The translations under genes and the position numbers were made by a program. Positions 20,856-31,289 of a stretch of 64,000 nucleotides of DNA are shown here, piece by piece. Position 1 is the stretch's first letter. Each line of letters opens with the position of its first letter. Below the pieces are notes generated by a model. It did not search any database and was not told where the DNA came from. It was given only the letters and a program-made list of their open reading frames with translations. This stretch comes from Epichloe hybrida (Eukaryota > Ascomycota > Sordariomycetes > Hypocreales > Clavicipitaceae), in contig JAFEKR010000037.1 in NCBI GenBank assembly GCA_019022495.1, positions 434,001-498,000 of the forward strand. The letters run 5' to 3'.

Positions 20856-21152
20856 TGTTAAAATAAGCATAATATTAATAAGGGTGCGCGCCTCTAATTA
20901 GGTAAGCGCGTTATATCGCGAACCCATATATCCGGCCTAACCACGCCACAATCAGAGTTAGCATATGTGGCCTCTTCGCTAATAACCCTAATTAAGGCCC
21001 CTTTTCCTATGATAAATAGCGCACCCTCTTTGCTTCTATTTAATCCCTCTTTTGCTTGCTTTAATAGACTAGAATATATAATAATTACGTGCACTTTAGT
21101 TCACCCCGAAAAACCCTACGCGTAGGTCAATGGTATCCTGTAGATACTAACA
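20856..21152 (+). repeat. Copia 2 3' LTR (297 bp)
   Basis: It begins TGTTAAAATAAGC and ends GTAGATACTAACA, followed by the TSD ATTTT. The outermost 40 bp are least mutated. The open frame on its minus strand is not a gene. Confidence 0.93.
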
Positions 21153-21157
21153 ATTTT

Positions 21158-22125
21158 AAAGGTTATCCTATCTTTCTAGCTTTTATTTAGGATTTACTAT
21201 GCATTTTAATATAGTATTTTTGCTTTAAATATAATATTTACCCTAAAGAAATAATTTATAATTCTAAATAAATAAGATTAAAACTCTAATAAAAATATGC
21301 TTATATATATAAGGAATTTATTATAAAGAGAAAATTAAAATTTATTTAATAAATGCTTCTTTTACTATTAAGCTATTTTATTATAATTATAATAAATTAT
21401 ATTAGCTTTAAACCTTTTTTAAACTAAAAGAAAAGGAAAAAACCTAGGAAAAGCTTATAAAGAAAAGTTAAAATATTATATAAAGAATAATCATAATATA
21501 TATACTATTTTTTTAATATTAAGTAAATAAATAAATAAGCTTTAAAAGTAAGTTTAATTATTTATACTACTTTTAGCTTACTTACTTAGTTATATAGTGT
21601 TTCTTAAAGTGGGTCTAAAAGTGGGTCTTGTTAAACACTAAAAACCAAGTATAATCCCTTTTCATAGTTATATAACTTTAGCTAAGAAGAGGAGGATATA
21701 TAAAAGTGGGTCTAAAAGTGGGTCTTATTAAACACTAAAAACCAAGTATAATCCCTTTCTATAGTTATATAACTTTAGCTAAGAAGAGGAGGATATATAA
21801 AAGTGGGTCTAAAAGTGGGTCCTATTAGTTATCCTATAAACCTAGTATTATCTCTTTACTTAGTTATATAATTCTAGCTAAAAAGAAATATATATACAAA
21901 AGTGGGTCTAAAAGTGGGTCCTATTAGTTATCCTATAAACCTAGTATTATCTCTTTACTTAGTTATATAATTCTAGCTAAAAAGAAATATATATACAAAA
22001 GTAGGTCTAAAAGTGGGTCCTATTATTAGTTATACTATAAACATAATAATCTCTTTACTTAGTTATATAATTTTAGTTAAAAAGAGAGAAATATACTAAA
22101 GTAAGTCTTATAGTTATATTAGAAC
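21158..22125. other. H1 middle arm with roughly 98-bp tandem array
   Basis: After about 440 bp of AT-rich non-coding DNA, about 21606-22125 holds five tandem units of about 98 bp plus a stub. Each unit starts with two AAGTGGGTC copies separated by TAA, and ends in a GTTATATAA...TAGCTAA-AAAGAA tail. Units 1-2 and 3-4 form nearly identical pairs. H2 carries related units. Gypsy A is inserted after 22125 (TSD AGAAC). Confidence 0.85.
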
Positions 22126-22327
22126 TATGAGAACAAAGGGATAGCTAGGCAAGAGGTATGGGGGCGTTCGTATATTGACTAAAGCTTGCTAGGTCTAAGT
22201 GTGTTATGCGTGCAAGTTACTAACTTATAGGTAGTGACTTGCTAGTATTACATAGACCTAGCCCTAGGGCGTAGTACGCCCGCCTAGTAGTGCGCTAGCG
22301 CGCTAGTGTTATAAGTAGGGCCTTATA
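22126..22327 (-). repeat. Gypsy A 3' LTR (202 bp)
   Basis: On the plus strand TATGAGAACAAAGG to GGGCCTTATA, the mutated form of TGTGAGAACAAAGG...GGGCCTCACA. It contains TGCGCTAGCGCGCTAG near its right side. Confidence 0.92.
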
Positions 22328-22719
22328 ATTACCCCCCCACTTTTAGCTAGGCTCCTAAACAGCTTTTAGTAGGTACTATACAGCTATTTGCTAAGTAGCA
22401 GCTATACTAAAACAATAATAAATAACATTAGTGTTTAAGTATAAATTCACCTATAACTCCCTATTATATTACTAACTTTTCCCTTTCTTATCTATAGCAA
22501 ACTTTTCCTTAAATACTATTACATTATTAGTTACTATAACTTTACCTTCACCACTCGCCTTATTATTAGAATAGAATCAGATAGGGAAAGCATTAAGAGC
22601 GTCATCATTATAGCTATCCCTAACATCTATTTAAGGGGATATTCCTATATATATTATCTGCGCATAGGTTACGTAGACTTTAAGAAAAATCCTCTAGCTA
22701 AGCCTAACATCCCTTAGAT
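22328..22719 (-). other. Gypsy A 3' terminal region and polypurine tract
   Basis: Next to the LTR is ATTACCCCCCCAC, whose complement GTGGGGGGGTAAT is a good polypurine tract. The rest is non-coding 3' sequence of the element up to the H2 insertion, ending in the 8-bp CCTTAGAT target. Confidence 0.7.
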
Positions 22720-22724
22720 CAGAG

Positions 22725-22752
22725 CATGTAATGTAATGTAATGTAATGTAAT
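22725..22752. repeat. H2 left pentanucleotide array (ATGTA)n
   Basis: CATGTAATGTAATGTAATG continues directly from the inverted end. The same pentamer on the same strand runs up to the right end, so the arrays are direct, not inverted. Confidence 0.85.
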
Positions 22753-23434
22753 ATTTGGGGTTTGGATGTAATGTTAGGAGGAAAAGAAAGTGGGGTATAT
22801 TAATATCTTATAATATACTTTAGATTTTTCTCTATTAGATTAATATAAGTGTTTTTATAATAGGTATTTTATTAAATTTACTATTAAATATCTTAATTTC
22901 CTATCTTTTAGACTATTAGTTGTATCTTCTAGTATAGGGTATATATAGTAAGTTTATGAGGTTAATAAGATTCTTTGAATTTTTTTACATATTATGAGAT
23001 ATTATATTAACTATATATCTATTTTCTTATAATTATATTTCTATTATTTTAATAAGACTTTTTATTACTAAAAAATACCCTATATATCCCTTTTTAAATA
23101 ATATAAAATAATATATTATAAATCTAAATAACTATATTAAGAAAATATATTTTAACTTTTATATACCTTATAATTTATATTATTTATATAATTTATATTT
23201 AGAATAATATCTATTTTTATAAATTTAATGTTTAACTTTTTTTAAATTTCTTTAATTTCTTTTTTTTCTTTTATAAAATATAGAAATAAAGTATAGGAAT
23301 TTAAGAATAAAAAGTTTTAAAAAATAGTATAATTATATAATTAAATATCTTATTTAATATATATTATTTAAAAAAAGCTTTATTTACTAGATTTAAAATA
23401 ATAAGGTTATTATATAGAATTAATATAGCTTATA

Positions 23435-24225
23435 TTAGAAAGTAAGTCCAAAAGTAAGTCTTATTAATTATTATCCTTACTAATCTATAGGTTATTTACT
23501 TAGATATATATAATTTTCTTTTGCAAAGAAGGCATATCTCAAAGTGGATCTAAAAGTGGGTCTGATTAATAATCCTTACTAATTTATAGCTTATTTACTT
23601 AGATATTTATGATTTTCTATTAAAAAGAAAGTATATCTAAAAGTGGGTCTAAAAGTGGGTCTTATTAATTATTATTCTTACTAATTTATAGCTTATTTGC
23701 TTAGATCCTTGATTCCTTATGATTTTCTATTAACAAGAAGGTATATCTTAAAGTGAGTCTAAAAGTGGGTCCGATTAATAATCCTTACTAATTTATAGCT
23801 TATTTGCTTAGATATTTATGATTTTCTGTTAAAAAGAAGGTATATTTTAAAGTGGGCCTTAAAGTGGGTATTATTAATTATTATCCTTACTAATTTATAG
23901 CTTATTTGCTTAGATCCTTAATTCCTTATGATTTTCTACTAACAAGAAGGTATATTTTAAAATGGGTCTAAAAGTGGGTCCGATTAATAATCCTTACTAA
24001 TTTATAGCTTATTTGCTTAGATATTTATGATTTTCTGTTAAAAAGAAGGTATATCTTAAAATTAGGCCTTAAAGTGGGCCTTACTAATAATAGTACTAAT
24101 AGTATTAACTTCTTTATAGCTTATTTACTTAGATAGTAATAATTTTCTATAAAAGAAAGTATATCTTAAAGTAAGTCTAAAAGTAAGTCTTTTTATTTAT
24201 AGTTATAACTTATATTTACTAATAT
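23435..24225. repeat. H2 tandem array, about 100-110-bp units
   Basis: About seven to eight units, each opening with one or two AAGTGGGTC-type motifs, then ATTAATAATCCTTACTAATT, TATAGCTTATTTGCTTAGAT and GATTTTCTATTAAAAAGAAG. Even- and odd-numbered units differ by a short insertion (CCTTGATTC), giving a higher-order pattern. The outer units are the most decayed. Related to the H1 array at 21606. Confidence 0.85.
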
Positions 24226-24504
24226 ACTTAGTTTTATACTATTTTTTATTAGAAAAAGTATATTTAAAACTAAGTCTTAAAATTTTTCTTAGAAGTAAGC
24301 TTAAAAAATAAGTTTTATTAGTTTAATTAGTCTTAATAGCTATAATTAAGGATAATATAATAAATAAACCTTAATTTATATTTTTATAAACCTAATATAA
24401 ACTTACTTATAGGTAAATTAAGTTTATAACTATTTATTTCTAATTATCTAACCTTAATAATAAAAAATAAAAAATAATTACAAATAATTACAAATAATTA
24501 CATG

Positions 24505-24642
24505 TAATGTAATGTAATGTGTAAAAGGGGGGTGTAATGTAATGTGTAAAAGGGGGGTGTAATGTAATGTGTAAAAGGGGGGTGTAATGTAATGTGTAAA
24601 AGGGGGGTGTAATGTAATGTGTAAAAGGGGGGTGTAATGTAA
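24505..24642 (+). repeat. H2 G-run minisatellite
   Basis: Five tandem copies of a 26-bp unit, AATGTAATGTGTAAAAGGGG plus GGTGT, each with a run of six G. Five evenly spaced G6 runs on one strand could form a G-quadruplex. Nothing like it is present in H1. Confidence 0.88.
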
Positions 24643-24733
24643 TGTAATGTAATGTGTAATGTAATGTAATGTGTAATAATTACATTACATTACAAACATT
24701 ACACAATGTAATGTAATGTAATGTGATGCTCTG
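24643..24733. repeat. H2 right pentamer array with hairpin
   Basis: ATGTA repeats are followed by an inverted run: GTAATGTAATGTGTAATAAT then TACATTACATTAC, a near-perfect stem. Then comes a second ATGTA run ending at the inverted end ATGCTCTG. Confidence 0.8.
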
Positions 24734-24741
24734 CCTTAGAT

Positions 24742-25700
24742 TAACTATTAATTCCCTAGCGCGCTAACCACTATTATTAAAGGGAAACATTCAAAGCGTT
24801 ATATCTAGTGTATTAAACATAGCAATACTTATAAGACAGTAAGTACATTATATTCTCTACTCTTTTAGTCCCTAATTACCTATATCTCTCTAGGTAATGC
24901 GAACTATACAAGGGGATTTTCTAGATTTTCTTACTGCCCTTAATTAGGTAAAAACTTTAATAGACGCCCTAAGCGATTAGGACCCTAATAACCCTAATAA
25001 TTATATGTTTTCTAAGGTAACTTACCGCTGTTTTAGCACTTATTATCTAAACCTTATTTTAGGGTTCAATCATGCTAACATAGCTTATTATGTTTCCTTT
25101 AGTTTAACTAGGGCTACTAAGGTCTATTAGGTACATTTTGTTACGTGTTCTCTAGACCTTTGCTTACTCCCTAGGTAAGCTACTTTAGCCGCGTATAATT
25201 AGTATATTATTTTACACTAGTAACTTTTAGTTACTATATATCCTACCCCCGCCCTAGGGATTATAAGTTATTACTTCTCCTTTACTACTTATTTACTAAC
25301 TTTTGCAGCTAAACTATACTATATATTATAATTCCTAGAAGAGAAAAATAACTTTATGGCTATAACATTACGATCTAGGATTTATGCCCTAGGGGGTAGT
25401 AAAGCACTGGTTTTTCTAGGTAATAGAGGTGGTGGTTTAGGAGGATAAGAGTAAGGGTGCTAAGTACCTCCTTTGTAATAGCGTTATTTTAATGCATAAG
25501 GGGGTAACTATAGAAGGGTTTCCCGTGAGACTCCCCTCCTTATAGGTATCTTTTCTTTTATTATTTAGTAGATAGTCTAACGAGGGTTTTAATTAGAGTG
25601 TGATAGTAGCTAATAAGGCTAGGCCTTTTTTATAATTACCTTATCCCTTATTACTTATAACTTAATTATATCTTGCTATGCTTTTTACTTATTTTACTTT
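24742..25700 (-). other. Gypsy A 3' region beyond the chromodomain
   Basis: About 1 kb after the chromodomain relic with no recognised domain. It parallels the Gypsy B region 36180-37442. It includes a less decayed Gly/Pro-type patch at about 25395-25450. Confidence 0.6.
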
Positions 25701-28700
25701 AATAGAAAGCTTAAATTACGCGTTAAGCGCCTTCTATGTCTTCTAACACTACCTATTAATTATACTTGCTTAGCTAGCCCTTCTATTTTACTAGGTATTT
25801 GTTGCCTTTACGTATTTTCCTATAATCCCTAACTTCTTTAACTTTAAACTTATTATTATTATCTTTAAGGTCTAGTATTAGCATATCCTTGTCTAGGGTA
25901 TCTTCCTAGTAATTCCATAGCTCTAATAGGCTAACGTAGAACACGTTATATAGTTAGCTATACTTATCAGGTAGCGCTAGTTAGTACGCTTGTTTACCTA
26001 TAGCATTAAGTATCTAAAATAGCCTAATAAATCTTAGGTTTAGCTTTTGTTTTACGTCCTTAAGCCTAATATTCTTTACTAATAGTAGTACTAAGTTTTC
26101 TCTTTTTAAGGTTATTTACTAATATCTCTAGTTATAGTACTTTACCTATGCTTTAGTAGCCCTTACCTAGTTATACGCTAGTTTCTCCCTAACCTTATAT
26201 AGCTTTTTAACACATATATAAGCCTCTAGGACCTCCCCCTCTATGCTCTTACCCTTAAGAGTAAGGCAAAACTTAGGCAAATAGCCTATAAGAGTGTAGT
26301 TAGGGGAGTAGCCTATTATTCTATTAATAGTGTTATTACACGTAAATTAGGCTATTAGGAGTAGCTTTAGCTATAGTTATTAGTTCTCTTTAATAAAACA
26401 TTATAGGTAATGCTTAAGCACCTAATTTATCCTCTCTATTTACCTATTAGTTTAGGGGTAAAATACTATTAAAAGCCTTCGCTTTATATATAACTAGTAA
26501 CATACCTCCGACTAGAATTAGCTTATAAACACTAATTCTCTATTAGACATAATACCCTCTAGCGCTCTAAATTATAGCTTAATCTCCTTGTGAAATAACT
26601 CTGCTAATTTAGCTATGTTAATTATAGTCTTTATAGGAAGGAAGATAGAGTACTTAGTAAATTAGTCTATAATTACTAGGATTATATTAGTTTCTTGCTT
26701 ACCTAGCCACACTAGTAGTAAACCTATGATAAAGTCTATTAAGATCTCTGCCTATGGTTGCCTTAGTATTAGTAGCAATTTAAGGCTTCTATAGGGGTGG
26801 TGCTATCTTGCTACTACACACTAGTATACTTCACAGCTAGATATATAGTCTGAAACAGCTTCACTTATTACTAGCCACTAATAGTAATGTTTTAGTAGCT
26901 CCAGACTGCGTTTAGTCCCAAAGTAACCTGCTAATAGATTATTATAGTATAGCCATAGAAGCTCCTATTATAAGATAGGCTCCTATAAAATAACTACCTA
27001 GTCTTTATACATTAGGAGGCCCCTTACACTATATAACTATAGACTAGCTTTTCCCCTCCCTTTTACTTAGGAGTTAACCTTACCTTCATGCTTTTACAAA
27101 TCTAGATCTTAGTCCTATGCCTTCTATAGTAGTTATACTAATAGTTTATTCGCCATAGATTAGTAGGGATTTAGTAATATAATAGCCCCCTAAATTACTT
27201 ATACTATACTAATATCTTAAACACACGCTACCTTCTCCTTAAAATCACCCTTATTTAGCTAACCTATCACTAGATTTATAGTAGCTAACTAGCCTTTTAC
27301 CTAGGCTACTCTTGCCTTAGTAAGTTCTAAGACTAGCGTTATACTATAACTTCTTTAATATATTAGTACTTCTTCTTCTACTATAAAGATATTTACTATC
27401 TTCCTTTAAAGCTCTAGTAGGAGCGCCCTATTTAATATAGGTTTGCCCTTATAATTAGACCTTCTTAATAGTGTATTTATAGGGTTGCTCTTCCCTAGTC
27501 TATGCTTAATTACAAAATAGAAAGGGCAGAGGAACATACACTATTATACCTATCTTCTATTTAGCTTTTATTACCTTATAAAGGTCTGTAAGTTATAATA
27601 GTTTAATAGGACCTCCATAGGTATCTCCACGCCTTTAATATAATATTACTAGTATTTAAATAACTTTACTATAGTAAGCAGCTCTTAATTAGCTATACTA
27701 TAGTTACATTTAGCATCCATAAACTTCCTTAACTAAAAGGCTACTAGATGCTAATAGCCCTTATTATCTTACTAAGATAGGATTCCTACTATTATAAAAA
27801 TCAAGGTATTTATCTTAATACACACTACCTAACTTAGGTTATAGTGTTAGAGTAAAGGCGCTTGCTAAAAGGCATCTTTTAGCTAGTTAAATACTAACTA
27901 CTCCTTTTCTCTAAATATAAACCTCCTAGTCTAGATACCATTTTAACTACCCTTTATTAATATATAAAGAGGTACTATAATTCCAGAGTATCTATAGATA
28001 AACTATTAGTAGAAGTTATAGAACCTAAGAAATAACTATATATCCTTAAAACTTATTAGCTTCTTTTATTCTCTAATTATATTAACCTAGTAAGTATTTA
28101 TTAATATCCTATTAATAAAGAGAATAAACCCTAGGAATTTTACTAATTCCTTATAGAAAGAGCACTTAGAGGGTTTTATATATAACTCGCTAACCTTATA
28201 TATTTAAGGACTTACTTAATATATTTAGTGTGCTTCTCCTTTATCTTAGAGAAGATTAAGATATTATCTAGATATACCACACAAATAGTGTTAACTAGCC
28301 TATATAACGCTTTATAAATATAACTCTAGAAAGTAGCTAGGGCATTTATTAACCTAAAAGGCATTATAAGGTACTTATAGTGCCTATAACGTGTGCAAAA
28401 AGCTGTCTTTTATTTATTACCTTCTTTAATATAAATTTAGTAGTATAAATCCTTAATATTAATCTTAGAAAAGAAACAGGCCCCTTAGTATTAATTAAGG
28501 ATCTCCAAAATTAGGGGGAGAGCGTAGTAATTCTTTTATATTACCTTATTAAGTCCTTAATAGTTAACACATAGCTATAGTATTCTATCCTTTTTTAGCA
28601 TAAATAGGATAAGCGCGCTTACTAGGCTCTTTAAGGGTCTTATCTAGCCTTTCTTTAGGTTATTATTAATATATTCCTAGAGCTCCCTAAGTTTGCTTTA

Positions 28701-30540
28701 GGAGAGAGAATAAATTAGTCTATATAGGGGTGTAGCTCCTAGTATAAGATTAATTATATAGTTAGTTAACTTCTTTAATAAGAGGCTCCCTGCCTTATCT
28801 AATGCAAATATGTCTTTAAATTCACGTAGTTTCTCTAGGATATCTTTAATAGTTCTATATGCTCTTGCTTTCTCTTTATCTTTAAGAGGGACAAACTTAT
28901 TCTCTAATACGCCTATAATAGTATATATAATTATCTTATTATATATTACCTTTATAAACTTATAGGGAGTTAGTAGTAAAAAGGCTACCTTTCTCTTTTT
29001 AAACTACTATTCTTATAAGTATAAGTAAAGATATACATATTCTTCTGTAAGCGTGTGCATTCTAATTAATACAGGGCTTCCCTCTGCTCTTAGGTCCTTA
29101 TTAATAGCTATATATAGTAACTTAAGGTCTCTCTCTCTTTACCCTATAAATCTTTAATTAAAATAGGCACCTTATAGATACTATATTAGGGGACTATTAA
29201 AGCCCCTACTACCTTTAAGATAGGTATTGTGGCCTTGGCCTAATTAAGCTTATAAGTCTATGCGAATTAGGCGCTTATAATGTTAATCTTAGCGTAACTG
29301 TTAAGATTCGCTACTGTTTTAATGTCTTTATACCTATGGATAGTAACTAGTATATAAAATTAGTGTCCTACTAGTACCCTAGTGTCTAAGGCAAAGGTAA
29401 GGGCTTTTACTTCTGCCTCTAGGAGTTTTCCTAACCTTCTTATTAGTCTTTCCTTAGCTTATTATAATTATAAAAGAAATACTTTATACTGCTATAGTTA
29501 TAGCACTGTTTTCTTCCTTGTGGTTTATTATTATTTAGGTAGGTAGCTAGGGTCTTTTCCTTATCCTTATCCTTATCTCTTTAGTCCCTATTTAGCTAAT
29601 GCCCTTATAGGGAGTTATCTCTTTAGTATTAAGCTGCCTTATATAGCCCCTTCTCTTCTAAATTATTTAGCTTTCGCTTGTTCTTTAATATTACCTCCTA
29701 GAATCGCTAGGTAAGTTATATAATATCTTCTTATATTAGACTAGTAATATTTGCGTATAAGTTAATATAATCTTATAAGTTAGGAAGTAATTTTATAAAG
29801 AATATAAGAGCATAGGTTTTTTCTAGAGCTTATTCTAGGTGTTTCTCTAGTAAATCTAAGTAAATACTAAACTTAATAGGACTCTAGCCCTTCTTTTACT
29901 TTGCGTTTTCTAGCTACGTAGCTATTTATGTATTATAACTTATGGAGTCTTTAAGTAGCGTAAGGGTCTAGTCTTAGAACTTATCCTAGTTATCCTTAGG
30001 ATAATCCTAACTATTAGCTAGTTGTTCTTTAATATATTAGTCCTATCTAGCCTAATAGTTTGTATGTATATGGTTAAGTGTGAAGAGAATCTTTTAGTTA
30101 TCCTAGTAATACTTTTTCTTTGCCCCCTTAAAGGCATAGCTAAGGTTATTAAGCTATATCTTATGCTTCTATAGGTTTATAGGGTATTAAAGTTCTATAA
30201 TATTTTAGACCTTAACTTCTTAGCTACTAAGGCTTAAGAATAAACTATCCTTTTAGCTCCTTTTTACTAGTTCTCTATAAGATTATATTAAGTTAGTAAG
30301 CTTCTTTTCTTAATCCTATAGTTTCTTAAGTTACTTAAGCTAGGTAATTTACTCCCTAACTACTACCTCTTCTACTACTATAATAAAGGGTATAGCTTTA
30401 GATAGGGTTATAGAATATAGCATATCCCTAGCTATAGTATTACTATTATCTAGCTAATCCTAAGTAATATATAGTATAGTTCTAGTAAATTAGGTTATTC
30501 TCCCCCCTATATTACTCTTAGGTAGCTAGTAGGAGAAGCT
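25700..30540 (-). pseudogene. Gypsy A gag-pol remnant
   Basis: By alignment with Gypsy B, reading leftward: gag about 30540-29500, zinc knuckle about 29460-29500 (codons for C-x2-C... seen as tgctatagttatagcactg), protease about 29270-29330, RT about 28700-28050, RNase H about 27900-27450, integrase about 27050-26350, chromodomain about 25830-25740. Gln/Trp codons are commonly stops. It is not expressed as a protein. Confidence 0.85.
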
Positions 30541-30547
30541 TTAGAAT

Positions 30548-30749
30548 TATAAGAATAAAGGGATAGCTAGGTAAGAGGTATAGGGGCGTTTATATATTAA
30601 CTAAAGCTTACTAGGTCTAAGTATATTATACGTGTAAGTCACTAACTTATAGGTAGTAACTCGCTAGTATCACGTGGACCTAGCCCTAGGGCGTGGTGCG
30701 CCTGCCTAGTGGTGCGCTAGCGCGCTAGTGTTGTGAGTAGGGCCTCACA
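30548..30749 (-). repeat. Gypsy A 5' LTR (202 bp)
   Basis: Plus-strand TATAAGAATAAAGG to GGGCCTCACA. The right half is unmutated and carries CACGTG (30671-30676) and TGCGCTAGCGCGCTAG. It is 11 bp longer than the Gypsy B LTRs. Confidence 0.92.
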
Positions 30750-30754
30750 AGAAC

Positions 30755-31073
30755 TTACTTTCTATTAGTATAAAATTATAAATAGTATAATATTAAAAAC
30801 ATAAAAAAGAAAGGAATTTTATTTTATTAATATTTTAAAAAACCTTTAAATACTAAATAATTAATAAGTCTAGCTTTTTCTATAGTAATTTACTTATAAA
30901 TACTTATATTTATATTATATTAATTTATTACTTATTTATTTTTAATTAAACTTTAACACTAATAATATTTTAAGTTATATAAATAATAGAAGTAATATAT
31001 ATATATAAGCTATTATAAGCTATTATAAGCTATTATATTAATTAACTATATATACCTTATAATTAAGGAATTT
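30755..31073. other. H1 segment between Gypsy A and Gypsy B
   Basis: AT-rich, non-coding part of H1. About 31006-31036 has three tandem copies of TAAGCTATTA. It separates two oppositely oriented copies of the same Gypsy family. The sequence left of Gypsy A (to 22125) continues directly here once AGAAC is counted once. Confidence 0.75.
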
Positions 31074-31264
31074 TGTAAGGCCCCACTCACAACATGGGTG
31101 CACCCCGCTAGCGCACCACGCTGTAGGGCTAGGTCCACGTGACACTAGCAAGCCACTAGCTATAAGTTAGTGACTCGCACGCATAACACACTTAGACCTA
31201 GCAAGCTTTAGTTAATATATAAGCGCCCCTATACCTCTTACCTAGCTATCCCTTTATTCTCATA
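31074..31264 (+). repeat. Gypsy B 5' LTR (191 bp)
   Basis: Begins TGTAAGGCCCCACTCAC and ends TTTATTCTCATA (from TGTGAGGCCC...GTTCTCACA). CACGTG at 31136-31141. Confidence 0.93.
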
Positions 31265-31289
31265 ATTCTAAAGCTTCTCCCACTAGCTA

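Larger units (their letters stand above)
9668..21152 (+). mobile_element. Copia 2: composite three-LTR Copia family-2 element with internal rearrangements
   Basis: The outer LTRs (9668-9964 and 20856-21152, both 297 bp) are flanked by ATTTT on each side (9663-9667 and 21153-21157). A third full LTR lies at 19059-19355. Between them are a full gag-pol copy (2a, to about 17243), a partial pol copy (2b, 17244-19058) fused to it, and a shorter partial copy (2c, 19356-20855) fused directly to the middle LTR. 2a carries two later insertions, the 1.9-kb element and a solo Gypsy LTR. A single-copy family member would be about 6.5 kb. Confidence 0.9.
22720..24733. mobile_element. H2: 2014-bp non-autonomous hAT-like DNA transposon
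   Basis: Perfect 8-bp inverted ends CAGAGCAT (22720-22727) and ATGCTCTG (24726-24733) are flanked by a perfect 8-bp target duplication CCTTAGAT (22712-22719 and 24734-24741). Eight-bp TSDs with CAGAG-type ends are characteristic of the hAT superfamily. The interior has no transposase relic. It has a left ATGTA pentamer array, an AT-rich middle, an array of about 100-bp units (about 23440-24220), G-run repeats and a right pentamer array. It must rely on a transposase encoded elsewhere. Confidence 0.9.
22126..30749 (-). mobile_element. Gypsy A: chromovirus-type Ty3/Gypsy element, minus strand
   Basis: LTRs at 22126-22327 and 30548-30749 (202 bp each) are flanked by AGAAC (22121-22125 and 30750-30754). 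Subtracting H2 and its duplication leaves an internal region of about 6.2 kb, the same as Gypsy B. The polypurine tract sits beside the left (3') LTR. It is RIP-decayed throughout and inserted in H1. Confidence 0.93.

Noticed and set aside
23435..24225. Tandem units considered as a CRISPR array (also 21606-22125)
   Set aside because: The whole unit is repeated with no unique spacers, unit length is about 100 bp, there are no cas genes, and the setting is eukaryotic.
24505..24642. G-run repeats considered as telomeric sequence
   Set aside because: The unit is 26 bp with ATGTA pentamers, not TTAGGG-like, and it lies inside a transposon with defined ends.
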